Shown: positions 18,217 to 27,428 of the stretch, piece after piece
How the letters are laid out: each line of letters begins with the position of its first letter
Position numbering within the stretch: the stretch's first letter is position 1
Assembly: GCA_964445765.1 (NCBI GenBank)
Contig: CAYULD010000002.1
Span: 467,856 to 531,855, forward strand
DNA from: JANPLD01 sp964445765
GTDB taxonomy: Bacteria > Pseudomonadota > Alphaproteobacteria > Rickettsiales > UBA8987
DNA length: 64,000 nt
Direction of reading: 5' to 3'
Translations under genes and position numbers: made by a program
The notes under the pieces: generated by a model
What the model was told of the DNA's origin: nothing
Seen by the model: only the letters and a program-made list of their open reading frames with translations
Database searches by the model: none

Positions 18217-19110
18217 TTATCTTCCGCCAGCGGCAGTTGCTGCAACTTCAGCGGCAAAATCAACTTCTTCTTTCTCAATGCCTTCACCTAAAGTGAATTG
18301 AGCAAAATCAGTAATTTGTGCTTTAGCTTCCGCAATAACATCCTTTACTTTTTTATCAGGGTTCATAATGAATGCCTGCTCAAGTAAAACTGCTTGCTCA
18401 TAATATTTGCGAACTGAGCCTTCAACCATTTTTTCAATGATGTTTTCAGGCTTGCCAGATTCACGAGCTTTTTCAGCGGCAACTTTTCTTTCTCTATCAA
18501 CAAGGTTTTTATCTAAAGTTTCCACATTAAGAGATTCAGGTTTGCTTGCCGCAATATGCATTGCAATTTGCTTGCCAAGATTTTCATCACCACCTTTAAG
18601 GGCAACTAAAACGCCAATTTTGCCAATTCCTTCACCAGCTGCACTATGCACATAAGTGAAAACTTTTCCACCTTCTGCATTTACTAATTTAGAACGACGA
18701 AGATTTAAGTTTTCCCCAATTTTAGCAACCGCGTTTGTAATTGATTCTTGAATTGTAGAGCCATTAGAAAGCTTGAAATTCTTAATAGTTTCAACATCAC
18801 CATTAGTTTTAAGGGCTTCATTAGCAATTTGCTTTGCAAGATTTTGAAATTCAGCATTTTTCGCAACAAAATCAGTTTCTGAATTAAGCTCAATTACAAC
18901 CGCTTTATCGCCAGAAGTTGCAACCGCAACTAAACCTTCCGCTGCAACTCTAGAAGCCTTTTTCGCGGCTTTAGCTAAACCTTTTGCACGAAGCCAATCT
19001 TTAGCACCTTCAAAATCGCCTTTAGTTTCTTCTAATGCTTTTTTGCAATCCATCATACCAGCACCAGTTTGCTCTCTTAAATCTTTAATAGCATTTGCAG
19101 ATATAGTCAT
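18217..19110 (-). CDS. tsf: elongation factor Ts
   Basis: A 297-residue EF-Ts, the nucleotide-exchange factor that releases GDP from EF-Tu. The N-terminal UBA-like segment MTISANAIKDLREQTGAGMMDCKKALEET is diagnostic, with TDFVAKNAEFQ in the core and a dimerisation region behind it. ATG at 19110 is chosen since GGAG at 19120-19117 sits at the right spacing; the longer frame would begin with a TTG inside that ribosome binding site. It follows rpsB by 33 bp in the conserved rpsB-tsf operon and ends before a strong terminator. Confidence 0.97.
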   Translation of the reverse strand: MTISANAIKDLREQTGAGMMDCKKALEETKGDFEGAKDWLRAKGLAKAAKKASRVAAEGLVAVATSGDKAVVIELNSETDFVAKNAEFQNLAKQIANEALKTNGDVETIKNFKLSNGSTIQESITNAVAKIGENLNLRRSKLVNAEGGKVFTYVHSAAGEGIGKIGVLVALKGGDENLGKQIAMHIAASKPESLNVETLDKNLVDRERKVAAEKARESGKPENIIEKMVEGSVRKYYEQAVLLEQAFIMNPDKKVKDVIAEAKAQITDFAQFTLGEGIEKEEVDFAAEVAATAAGGR

Positions 19111-19143
19111 TTTAATCTCCAATAATAAAATGTTGGTAAATAA

Positions 19144-20037
19144 TTATTCAGGTTTATCAGCTGATTCATCATCTTGTTTTTTTGCTTTAACTTTTGAAGT
19201 TTTTTTCACAACTTCAGTGGCTTTTTTCTCAGGCTTTTGTTTTTCATCTTTCTTGCCTGATTTTTTATTTCCTTCTGATTTTTCTTCAGATGAATCATCA
19301 TTTGCAGCAACATTACCAGAAGATTTTCTATTTGAAAAACCACCAACTGATTTTTGAATTCCAGTTAGAATTGCATCAGAAAATAAATTACAGAATAATC
19401 TGATAGATTTAATAGAATCATCATTACCCGGAACAATATATTCAATATCATCAGGGTTGCAGTTTGTATCAACTACTGCGATAACTGGAACGCCAAGTTT
19501 TCTAGCTTCTTTAAGGGCATTTCTTTCACGATTTGTATCAATTACGATAATTAAATCAGGCACGCCGCCCATTTTTCTAATACCGCCTAATGCTAGGTTT
19601 AGTTTGTTAACTTCCCTTTGCATTTGTAATCTTTCTTTTTTAGGAATGTTAATTTCAGTATCAGCAAGTTTTTGCTCAAAGCTATCAAGAGTTTTGATTG
19701 ATTGAGAAACCGTTTGCCAATTTGTTAAAGTGCCACCCATCCAGCGGTGATTAACGAAATATTGACCACATCTTTCAGCTGCCTCCGCAACGATTTTTGA
19801 GCCTTGCCTTTTAGTGGCAACAAATAAAATTCTGCCATTTTTGCTTGCAACATCTTGTGCAATTCCTAATGCTCTGTGAAGAAGTGGGGCAGTTTTTTGT
19901 AAATCTATAATGTGAACACCATTTTTAGAGCCGTAAATAAATGGCTGCATTTTAGGGTTCCATCTCATAGTGCGGTGGCCAAAGTGAACACCAGCATCCA
20001 TTAATTCTTGAATTGTAAAAGCTGCATTGCTTGACAT
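19144..20037 (-). CDS. rpsB: small ribosomal subunit protein uS2
   Basis: A 297-residue ribosomal protein S2 of the 30S subunit. Core signatures: MDAGVHFGHRTMRWNPKM, YIYGSKNGVHIIDLQKT-type region, FVNHRWMGGTLTNW and GVPVIAVVDTNCNPD. The core ends near residue 235; the last about 60 residues are a Lys/Glu/Ser-rich disordered tail, an extension known in several alphaproteobacteria. It is the first gene of rpsB-tsf. The leader upstream can form a pseudoknot, consistent with the known S2 autoregulation in other proteobacteria. Confidence 0.97.
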   Translation of the reverse strand: MSSNAAFTIQELMDAGVHFGHRTMRWNPKMQPFIYGSKNGVHIIDLQKTAPLLHRALGIAQDVASKNGRILFVATKRQGSKIVAEAAERCGQYFVNHRWMGGTLTNWQTVSQSIKTLDSFEQKLADTEINIPKKERLQMQREVNKLNLALGGIRKMGGVPDLIIVIDTNRERNALKEARKLGVPVIAVVDTNCNPDDIEYIVPGNDDSIKSIRLFCNLFSDAILTGIQKSVGGFSNRKSSGNVAANDDSSEEKSEGNKKSGKKDEKQKPEKKATEVVKKTSKVKAKKQDDESADKPE

Positions 20038-20042
20038 AAAAA

Positions 20043-20137
20043 TCCTTTATTTTTCGGTTAAACCTCCACAGATTAAAGTGCTTCTTGATATTTCAAAAAG
20101 ACCGAAAACCAGAAATTAAAATTTCTGATAATCTGTG
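20043..20137 (-). promoter_or_regulatory. rpsB 5' leader with predicted pseudoknot
   Basis: On the minus-strand RNA, CACAGATT (20137-20130) pairs with AATCTGTG (20074-20067), 8 bp. TTTTCGGT (20108-20101) pairs with ACCGAAAA (20058-20051), also 8 bp. The two helices interlock in the order P1, P2, P1', P2', which is an H-type pseudoknot. A perfect hairpin, CAGAAATTAAAATTTCTG (20127-20110), sits in the first loop. The second helix ends two bases before the AAAGGA ribosome binding site (20048-20043). S2 repression of its own operon is established in gammaproteobacteria; its use of this structure is inferred. Confidence 0.6.
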
Positions 20138-20173
20138 TGTGAAGTAGTTTAGATAAGCCCAAACTTGAAGCGT

Positions 20174-20201
20174 TTTATAGACATAAATATTGCCTTTTCA
20201 A
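20174..20201 (-). promoter_or_regulatory. promoter of rpsB-tsf
   Basis: On the minus strand TTGAAA (20201-20196) and TATAAA (20179-20174) are separated by 16 bp. The expected start near 20167 gives a leader of about 130 nt that contains the pseudoknot. Confidence 0.65.
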
Positions 20202-20252
20202 GCAGAATTTAAGACATTTTTAGTCAATTATGAATTTGAAGAAATAAATTTC

Positions 20253-20280
20253 TTGCATAATGAGATTTTATTATTAAATA
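20253..20280 (+). promoter_or_regulatory. candidate promoter of tRNA-Asn
   Basis: TTGCAT (20253-20258), preceded by C as in alphaproteobacterial -35 boxes, and TAAATA (20275-20280) are 16 bp apart. The tRNA begins 45 bp after the -10 box, a plausible leader. Other AT-rich matches are possible. Confidence 0.4.
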
Positions 20281-20324
20281 CACTATGTTAAAATTTTCTT
20301 AAAAGCATTTTTCAAGCTTTATAT

Positions 20325-20399
20325 TCCGCGGTAGCTCAGTGGCAGAGCAGTTGGCTGTTAACCAATTGGTCGGGGGTTCGAATCCCTCCCGCGGAGCCA
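20325..20399 (+). tRNA. tRNA-Asn (GTT)
   Basis: A complete cloverleaf: acceptor TCCGCGG/CCGCGGA, D arm with GCTCAGTGGCAGAGC, anticodon stem TTGG/CCAA around CTGTTAA (anticodon GTT at 20357-20359), T arm with GGTTCGAATCC, and an encoded CCA end. It is the likely integration target of the island that begins just downstream; the P4-type integrase gene starts 167 bp past its 3' end in the same orientation, the usual arrangement. Confidence 0.97.
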
Positions 20400-20512
20400 G
20401 AATACAATCTCCAAACCTCCCCAAAAGTCTTAATTATCGTTGATTTACTTGAGTTTTAAGCTATTATTTGTCCAAAGCCATCTTTGTTGTATCAACCTAA
20501 TCTATAAAAATT

Positions 20513-20565
20513 AGTGGTATGAAAAGTGGTATAATTTGAATTCATTCCACTTCATACCACTTTTT
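20513..20565 (+). promoter_or_regulatory. imperfect inverted repeat in front of the integrase start
   Basis: AGTGGTATGAA (20513-20523) is matched by TTCATACCACT (20551-20561); GTGG and CCAC extend the stem across a bulge. TTTTT follows, and the integrase ATG at 20566 comes immediately after. It has the form of an intrinsic terminator or of an operator/attenuator that would limit integrase expression. It could also be part of an integrase or excisionase binding site. Confidence 0.45.
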
Positions 20566-21756
20566 ATGAAACTAACTGATATAAAATGTAGGAGTATAAA
20601 GCCAAATGATAAGCTCCAAAAATTCTTTGACGGCGGAGGTTTATACCTAGAAATCAAGCCAAATGGCGTTAAAACTTGGCGTTATAAATATAATTACTTG
20701 GGTAAAGAGAAAAACCTAACTATTGGCATATATCCAGAAACTGAGCTTAAAGAGGCTAGGAATAAGCATAGGGAGGCACATAAACTTGTTAAAAATGGTG
20801 AAGACCCACTTGAAATTAAGCAGGGCAAAATATTAGATAAAAAAATTAACAATGCTAACACCTTTGAATCAATAGCCCGTGAATGGCTAGAAAAAAGAAG
20901 TGTTGAAGTTAAACTAGATACTTTAAGGGATATAACTAATAGGCTTGAAAAAGAATTATTCCCTAAACTTGGCAATTTACCTATCAAATCTATTAACTCC
21001 CCAATATTACTTGAGGCTTTAAGAAAAATTGAAGAGCGGGGCGTTTATGAAACTACAAAGCGTTGTAGGCAATATGCAAGCCAAATATTCAAATATGCTA
21101 TTGCAACAGGGCGTGCAGATAATGACCCATCACAAGCAATAATAGGTGCATTGAAAACTAAAAAAGTTGAACATTACAAGGCGATGCCTTTTTCTGAGCT
21201 TCCAATTTTTCTAAAAAAGATTGATACAAATGAAAGCAGGCTATTTAGGCAAACAATACTTGCCCTAAAATTAATGAATTTAACCTTTGTTAGAAAAAGA
21301 GAGCTAACGGAAGCCCCTTGGAGTGAAATTGATTTCAAAAATGCAATGTGGACTATCCCTGCTGAAAGAATGAAGATGGATAAACCGCATTTAGTGCCAT
21401 TAGCAAGGCAATCATTAGAAATTTTGCAAGAGTTAAAAATTCTTAATGGTAATTCAGAATATATTTTTACCAGCCAAATTTCACCTAGAAAGCCAATGAA
21501 TGAAGATACACCTTTGAGGGCTTTATATAGTATGGGTTATAAAGGGGTTCACACAGTTCACGGGTTTAGAGCCTTAGCAATGACAACTATTTCAGAAAAT
21601 TTTAATTATAGATTTGATGTTATTGATGCACAACTTGCCCACGGCAAAAAAGGCTCGCTAGGAGATACCTATTTTAGAGCTGATTTCTTAAATGAACGAA
21701 AACAAATGATGCAAGACTGGGCAGATTTTTTGGATAGACTAAAGCAACAAACCTGA
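20566..21756 (+). CDS. P4-type tyrosine recombinase (integrase)
   Basis: A 396-residue integrase starting MKLTDIKCRSIKPNDK; the ATG at 20566 is chosen over an upstream TTG since P4-type integrases begin with this segment. Seen in order: the N-terminal DUF4102 arm-binding domain (FFDGGGLYLEIKPNGVKTWRY), a core-binding SAM-like domain (residues ~90-190), and the catalytic domain with Arg in LTFVRKRELTEAPW, H-x-x-R in TVHGFRALAMT, LAHG, and the nucleophile Tyr in LGDTYFRADFLNERK. All catalytic residues are present, so it is probably active. It integrates elements into tRNA 3' ends; the tRNA-Asn directly upstream is the expected site. Confidence 0.93.
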   Translation: MKLTDIKCRSIKPNDKLQKFFDGGGLYLEIKPNGVKTWRYKYNYLGKEKNLTIGIYPETELKEARNKHREAHKLVKNGEDPLEIKQGKILDKKINNANTFESIAREWLEKRSVEVKLDTLRDITNRLEKELFPKLGNLPIKSINSPILLEALRKIEERGVYETTKRCRQYASQIFKYAIATGRADNDPSQAIIGALKTKKVEHYKAMPFSELPIFLKKIDTNESRLFRQTILALKLMNLTFVRKRELTEAPWSEIDFKNAMWTIPAERMKMDKPHLVPLARQSLEILQELKILNGNSEYIFTSQISPRKPMNEDTPLRALYSMGYKGVHTVHGFRALAMTTISENFNYRFDVIDAQLAHGKKGSLGDTYFRADFLNERKQMMQDWADFLDRLKQQT

Positions 21757-21978
21757 GATTGTTATAATAATTATCCAAATTAACCGACGGAATAAACCAA
21801 AAATATTAATCATTTAATATAGAATGGTAATATTTTGTCACAATTTAGTTGGTATCTCAAATTATCCCCATGGATTTTATATTTGAGAAATTTTAGGACT
21901 TGTTTTACAATAGCCTTACAAAATTAAACTCAAGTTATTCCCAGAAAATAAGAAATTATAATTTAGAAGTTTTACCAC

Positions 21979-24900
21979 TTATTTTGTCCAGCTATCAGAT
22001 ATTACTTCCGCCTGTTTTAAAACCAACTCAACAGCATCTGCAGATTGATCAGGTGGATATTTGTATTTTTGGAGAGTGCGCCTAACAAGAATTCTAAGTT
22101 GGGCTCTAACACTCTCTCTAACTTGCCAATCAACTGTTGTTGATTTTCTGAGCTTTTCAGTAATTTCAACCGCTATCTTTTTTAGAATATCATCACCTAA
22201 CATTCTAACTGCACTTTCGTTATTAGCCAGTGCATCATAAAAAGCAACTTCATCAGGGTTTAAGCCTAAAGATTCATCTCTGGCCATATCGGCTTGGAAA
22301 TCCTTAGCCATCTGTATCAACTCTTCAATAACCTGTGCAGTTTCAATGGCTCTGTTATTATATCTTCTCAAGGTTTCTTGAAGCCTATCAGAATATTTTT
22401 TCTCTTGAACCACATTATTTTTAGTTTTGGCTTTTATGCCATCTTTCAATAGCTTTTCTAATAGTTCAATAGCCAAATTTTTATAAGGCATTTGCCTTAC
22501 ATCTTCTAAAAACTCATTGGATAGTAACCCAATATTAGGCTTATTAAGACCGCAAAGAGCAAATACATCTGTTACACCTTCTGCTAAAATGGCATTGTCT
22601 AAAATTTGTTTTAATGCTGAATTATTGTCTTTTTGTCTTAGTTTTTTATCAACTGAAGTAAACTTAGTAATGGCAACCTTCAGGGCGGAATAGAAGGCTA
22701 TTTCTGTTCTTAGGGTTTTCGCTTCGTCTAGTGTGCTACAAAGCGAATATGCTTTTGTGATTGCTAGAACCAAATCTAAAAACCTCTTCTTCCCATCATC
22801 AAAACCTAAAAGATGGTTTGCTGCGGGAACAATTAGTTTTTGAGCTTCAGTTTCAAATTTAGAATAATCAAAACCTTTAGAGGTAGAAGTTTTTGCAAAC
22901 ATTCCTCTAATAGCATCAATTTTCTCCAGCATTACCGCAAAGGCCTCTCTTGCATCATGAGTCGGAGCACCTTTACCTTTAGAGTCACTATATATTTTTA
23001 GTGCATGCTTAAGTTCATTGGCAATGCCAATATAATCAACAACCAAACCACCGGGCTTATCTTTGAAAACCCTATTAACCCTAGCAATCGCCTGCATCAG
23101 ACCATGACCCTTCATCGGCTTATCAATATACATGGTGTTACAACACGGTGCATCAAATCCAGTCAACCACATATCCCTAACGATAACAATTTTTAGCTCA
23201 TCATCTGGTTTTTTAAATCTTTTCTCTAAGCGTTTTTTTTCCTGCTTATTATGTATGTGTGGCTGAAAACTTGCTTTATCTGCCGCAGAGCCTGTCATAA
23301 TAATTTTGATAGAACCTTTTTCAGGATCTTCATTATGCCATTCTGGCTTAATTTTTACTATTTCATCATATAGTTGAACGCAGATATCACGGCTCATTGC
23401 AACTATCATTGCTTTACTATCTGTTGTATTGTTTCTTGCGGTGAAGTGGTTAACAATATCTTCTGCAACTTGCTTAAGCCGTGGGGTTGCGCCAACTAAC
23501 TTTTCAAGCCTACTCCATTCACCTTTTGCCTTTTCTTTTGAGCTTAAATCCTCTTCATCTTCAATAACCTCTTCAACCTGCGCAGAAAGTTTTTCTATTT
23601 CATCTTGGTTTATGTTTAATTTCGCCAAGCGAGATTCATAGTAAATAGGCACGGTTGCTTTGTCATCAACTGCATCTTTAATATCATATATTGATACATA
23701 ATCACCAAACACCGCTCGCGTGTCTTTATCTTCAGATGAAATTGGCGTGCCAGTAAACCCGATAAAAGATGCATTAGGCAAGGCATCTCGCATATGTTTT
23801 GCATAACCATATTTATATTTACCATCTTTTGAGATACTCGCCTTAAGACCATATTGGCTGCGGTGTGCCTCATCTGAAATCACCACTATATTATGCCTAT
23901 CATTCAATATCGGGTGAGCATCTTCCCCATCAAGCGGAGAGAATTTTTGAACCGTGGTAAATATAATTCCGCCAGATTCCCTTTCGCCTAAAATGCGCCT
24001 TAAATCTTCTCTGTTTTCTGCCTGAACTGGCGTTTGCTTCAAAAGCTCATGCGCATTGCCGAAAGTTTCAAACAATTGACCATCTAAATCATTTCTATCG
24101 GTAACGATAAGCAAGGTTGGGTTTTTCATTTCCTTCTGCTGAAGCAACATTCCCGCATAACAACACATTGAAATACTTTTACCCGAACCCTGAGTATGCC
24201 AAACCACACCGGCTTTTTTCTCATTCGGCTTTATCCTGCTTTTAATATCCTTATGCGCACCCACTGCCGCAACTATGGTTGCATTTACCGCTTCACGCAC
24301 TGCGTGAAATTGATGGTAACCCGCAATTTTCTTAATAATTCTTGCATCAGAATTTTCAAACAGAACAAAAAAGCGGATATAATCTAACAGTAATTTGCGA
24401 TTAAAAAATCCTTTAACTACTGTTTCAAGTTCCCACTCTAGCTTTGGCTTATCATTTTCATTAGCAATTGTACGCCAAGGCATAAAGCGCTCTTCATCTG
24501 CAGTTAGTGAGCCAACTCTGGCAGTAAAACCATCACTTATTACCAAAGCTTCATTGAAAACGAACAGATCGCTTATTTCATTTTTATAAGTTTGAATTTG
24601 CTGGAAAGCATTCCAAATATCCGCATTTTCATCACTTGGGCTTTTTAGCTCTAAAACCGCTATTGGCAAGCCGTTTATAAAGCATATAACATCTGGACGC
24701 CTCGGTTGCTTAGTGCCAGATATAGTGAATTGATTCACCGCATAGAATAAATTATTCGCCTCATTTTCAAAATCAATTAGCAGGGCTTTATCATAGATTA
24801 TTTGGTCTTTTTTCTTATATTGAACAGGCACACCCTCAATCAACTTTTTGTGAAAGGCCTTGTTGGCGAGGGTTAAATCTAGGCTTTCTGGCTTGCTGAT

Positions 24901-25110
24901 GGTGGCGAAAACTTGTTCAAAACATTCTTCGGGAAGATGTTTATTGATGCGCAAAAACGCTTCCAACAGGTGAGATTTTAGAATTATTTCACGATAATTT
25001 TTGCGTAGCGCATTTGGCGTTTCAGGCGCATAATCAGGGGCATAGATAACCTGCCAGCCTTCCTCCTTAAACCAATCTAAACAAAGATTTTCAAGTTGCG
25101 TTTCGTTCAT
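21979..25110 (-). CDS. hsdR: type I restriction enzyme, R (endonuclease/translocase) subunit
   Basis: A full-length 1043-residue HsdR. The N-terminal nuclease domain has the PD-(D/E)xK site in RPDVICFINGLPIAVLELKSP (residues ~138-158). Two RecA-like helicase domains follow: Walker A in HTQGSGKSISM near 305, ISDEAHRSQYG near 412, GFTGTPIS, and the motif VI-like QAIARVNRVFKDKPGG. The C-terminal about 300 residues are helical and contact the methylase. It uses ATP to pull unmethylated DNA and cut at distance. It is the last gene of the hsdM-membrane protein-hsdS-protease-hsdR operon, 72 bp after the protease gene, with a GGAAAG ribosome binding site. Confidence 0.97.
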   Translation of the reverse strand: MNETQLENLCLDWFKEEGWQVIYAPDYAPETPNALRKNYREIILKSHLLEAFLRINKHLPEECFEQVFATISKPESLDLTLANKAFHKKLIEGVPVQYKKKDQIIYDKALLIDFENEANNLFYAVNQFTISGTKQPRRPDVICFINGLPIAVLELKSPSDENADIWNAFQQIQTYKNEISDLFVFNEALVISDGFTARVGSLTADEERFMPWRTIANENDKPKLEWELETVVKGFFNRKLLLDYIRFFVLFENSDARIIKKIAGYHQFHAVREAVNATIVAAVGAHKDIKSRIKPNEKKAGVVWHTQGSGKSISMCCYAGMLLQQKEMKNPTLLIVTDRNDLDGQLFETFGNAHELLKQTPVQAENREDLRRILGERESGGIIFTTVQKFSPLDGEDAHPILNDRHNIVVISDEAHRSQYGLKASISKDGKYKYGYAKHMRDALPNASFIGFTGTPISSEDKDTRAVFGDYVSIYDIKDAVDDKATVPIYYESRLAKLNINQDEIEKLSAQVEEVIEDEEDLSSKEKAKGEWSRLEKLVGATPRLKQVAEDIVNHFTARNNTTDSKAMIVAMSRDICVQLYDEIVKIKPEWHNEDPEKGSIKIIMTGSAADKASFQPHIHNKQEKKRLEKRFKKPDDELKIVIVRDMWLTGFDAPCCNTMYIDKPMKGHGLMQAIARVNRVFKDKPGGLVVDYIGIANELKHALKIYSDSKGKGAPTHDAREAFAVMLEKIDAIRGMFAKTSTSKGFDYSKFETEAQKLIVPAANHLLGFDDGKKRFLDLVLAITKAYSLCSTLDEAKTLRTEIAFYSALKVAITKFTSVDKKLRQKDNNSALKQILDNAILAEGVTDVFALCGLNKPNIGLLSNEFLEDVRQMPYKNLAIELLEKLLKDGIKAKTKNNVVQEKKYSDRLQETLRRYNNRAIETAQVIEELIQMAKDFQADMARDESLGLNPDEVAFYDALANNESAVRMLGDDILKKIAVEITEKLRKSTTVDWQVRESVRAQLRILVRRTLQKYKYPPDQSADAVELVLKQAEVISDSWTK

Positions 25111-25182
25111 TTTTTACTTTCCAATATTTTGAATATATTGACAAATTAAGGCATATATTGCAATAATAAACTAAGAGGCTGA

Positions 25183-26031
25183 TCACTGCGTAGCGGGGGT
25201 TGGCCTAAGGTTATCACCGAGAATAATCTTTTCAAAATCTAAAACGCAGTCTGACCTAATTACATTTCCTAAATTAATCATTAAATCAGTTTGAACTTTT
25301 ATGTTATTTTGAAATACTATAACTCCATCTTTTCTCATAACAGGTCCAGAATATAAAATACCTGCAAAAATAACTTTTTCTTCTGTAGAAATTGCATTAG
25401 CCATTTTTTCTCTATCAAAATATTGTCTTGGTCTTACATAAAATATAGGTGAACCAGAAGATCCGTTAAAGCATGCCATATCAACCAAAAATTCTCTCTT
25501 TCCATTAAAGTCTATAGATGGAGGAGAAGAAAAAATACCCGTTCGCACCAATGGGTAATTATTTTTTTCATCACTAATTCCCCTAGGGTAGCCAACCATA
25601 TAAACTTGTTCAGCTACAGATATAAAATTCCATTCCTTGAGGGTTTTGGGGATTATTGAGGAATCAATTGAAACAAAAAAAACTTTTTCTTTAAGGTTAT
25701 TTTCTATTTGATTTAAAATTATACTAAAATTGAAACAACATAAGTCAGCTTCCGCATGATAAAGCCAATCCTCCTTTTTAAATTCTATCTTTATAGTTCT
25801 TAATAAACCTGATGGAATGAAGTTATCTTTATCTATTTTTGATAAATGCAAAGTTAAACTCATTTCTTTTGCACCATCAATTACATGCTTATTAGTAACT
25901 AAAAGATTAATTTGCCTATCTTTATCAATACGGATTGAATAAAAAAAGCCTGTTCCTGAACCACCTTCAGTTTCTATTTTTACAGTATTGTATAAAAGTT
26001 GTTCATAAAAAGAATTTGGAATCACTACCAT
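25183..26031 (-). CDS. trypsin-like serine protease inside the restriction operon
   Basis: A 282-residue chymotrypsin/HtrA-fold protease domain without signal peptide or membrane segment. The triad is visible: His49 in LLVTNKHVIDG, Asp96 in HAEADLCCF, and Ser192 in ACFNGSSGSPIF; GSGTGFFY near residue 25 is the usual first strand, and MVGYPRG near 146 is conserved. No PDZ domain follows. It is therefore expected to act in the cytoplasm. Its start overlaps the end of hsdS by 7 bp, so it is translated as part of the hsd operon. Trypsin-like modules are known as effectors in some antiphage systems; a defence role here is inferred from position. Confidence 0.85.
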   Translation of the reverse strand: MVVIPNSFYEQLLYNTVKIETEGGSGTGFFYSIRIDKDRQINLLVTNKHVIDGAKEMSLTLHLSKIDKDNFIPSGLLRTIKIEFKKEDWLYHAEADLCCFNFSIILNQIENNLKEKVFFVSIDSSIIPKTLKEWNFISVAEQVYMVGYPRGISDEKNNYPLVRTGIFSSPPSIDFNGKREFLVDMACFNGSSGSPIFYVRPRQYFDREKMANAISTEEKVIFAGILYSGPVMRKDGVIVFQNNIKVQTDLMINLGNVIRSDCVLDFEKIILGDNLRPTPATQ

Positions 26032-27428
26032 ACCCCCTCAATATTAAGGTTGGAGACATCAATTTCGCCAGAGAGGAGTTTTGGCAATAAAGAATCTCTG
26101 ATTTGCGTTAGGGTTTGGGATTGTTTTTCAATATTTCTAATTTCATCAAATATCATTTTAGTAATGGCAAAGTAACTTTTCTCAATATTGTTATTAGAAA
26201 CCAATATGGGCATATTTTTAATAGTTTGAGAGTTTACAGCTGTAGCTATAGAAGAAGTGCTACCCAATCTTGGGTAATCGAAGCATTTTAAATAAAAGTA
26301 TGTCCAGATATAGTTTGGTGATTTTTCATTATCTAGAAAATGAGCTATTGCTTCGTTTGTACAGATTTCATCGTTAGATATTTGAACTCTTCCAAGAGTT
26401 AATTTAAAACTTAATATTACAGTATTTTTGGGAATAATTTTTATATTAAATTTTTTCACAGCTTCTTTTGTTAAATACTCAGAAGTACTTCCAGTATAAA
26501 CTTTGCCATTTCCCATATCTCTTATTGAAATCCACTTTATATCCTCTGAATTTTCAGTAAACCATTCAGCCTCTTTTCTTGGAGGAGTTTTTCCAATTGA
26601 AATATTGTATAATTCTTGTGCCGTCTTTACCTCCCAACCTTCTGGGATGTCGCCGAGTTCGGAAGGGGTGAGGGAGTGAGGGAAAAGGCTTGCTGTGGTG
26701 TGGAGCTCTTTATATTCACTAGGGCTAGTGGTTTTTAGAAGGGCTAATTCATCGGCAGATTTACCGCTGATGGCTTGCATCGCCGCCAAATTTGCATCTT
26801 CCGCACTGCCACCCGCCGCTATTACCGCCGCCTTCGCGCGCACTGGCTCAAAATCTACAAACCAACTTTTAAACACCGCCTGCGCCATCCCCTCCAGCGT
26901 TTTATTTATCTGTTGGTTGAGGGCGATTTTGTGATTTATTGCATGAATGTTTTTTGATATTATTTTTTGAATAGGTTTTTTGGGAACAAAAATTTTATAA
27001 TTTCCTAAAGTAACAGCGTTTGCACCTGCTTGAGCAGACCCACTTTTTGCCCCATCAATAAATCCCCACCATTTGTTTGATCTCATTTGTAACCACACAA
27101 AATATGGATCTACTATTTCAGAATTAACCCTAAACCTTATCAAGTATGACGCAAAAACTGCATCAATATCATCTAAGAAAATATAATTTTCACCCGTGCT
27201 ATTACCAGTTCTAGCAACAACTATATCTCCATAACTGAGTTTGTTTTTAATAAGAGATTTACTATCTATTTCGCAATAAGGAACTTCTTGCCAATTAACT
27301 ATACCGCCTTGAATATCAGTTATTCTGAGAAACTTGGGGCCAACTTCTTTGTCATTTGCGCTAGCTGTATAGCCATAAGATATATCAGAGCAAACATCAC
27401 TTAATCTATATTTTTTCCACTCACTCAT
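26025..27428 (-). CDS. hsdS: type I restriction enzyme, specificity subunit
   Basis: A 467-residue HsdS with two target-recognition domains (about residues 1-185 and 265-445) joined by conserved helical spacers. The first spacer contains ALNQQINKTLEGMAQAVFKSWFVDFEPV, followed by an Ala-rich insert (VRAKAAVIAAGGSAEDA); the second is near the C-terminus with LTQIRDSLLPKLLSGEI. It sets which DNA sequence the complex methylates and cuts. It overlaps the upstream 176-residue gene by 4 bp and the protease gene by 7 bp. Recognition domains are very AT-rich and the spacer is GC-rich, a sign of domain shuffling. Confidence 0.95.
   Translation of the reverse strand: MSEWKKYRLSDVCSDISYGYTASANDKEVGPKFLRITDIQGGIVNWQEVPYCEIDSKSLIKNKLSYGDIVVARTGNSTGENYIFLDDIDAVFASYLIRFRVNSEIVDPYFVWLQMRSNKWWGFIDGAKSGSAQAGANAVTLGNYKIFVPKKPIQKIISKNIHAINHKIALNQQINKTLEGMAQAVFKSWFVDFEPVRAKAAVIAAGGSAEDANLAAMQAISGKSADELALLKTTSPSEYKELHTTASLFPHSLTPSELGDIPEGWEVKTAQELYNISIGKTPPRKEAEWFTENSEDIKWISIRDMGNGKVYTGSTSEYLTKEAVKKFNIKIIPKNTVILSFKLTLGRVQISNDEICTNEAIAHFLDNEKSPNYIWTYFYLKCFDYPRLGSTSSIATAVNSQTIKNMPILVSNNNIEKSYFAITKMIFDEIRNIEKQSQTLTQIRDSLLPKLLSGEIDVSNLNIEGVW

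Noticed and set aside
24395..24589. Small plus-strand open frames inside hsdR
   Set aside because: hsdR is continuous and conserved across this region; these are shadows.
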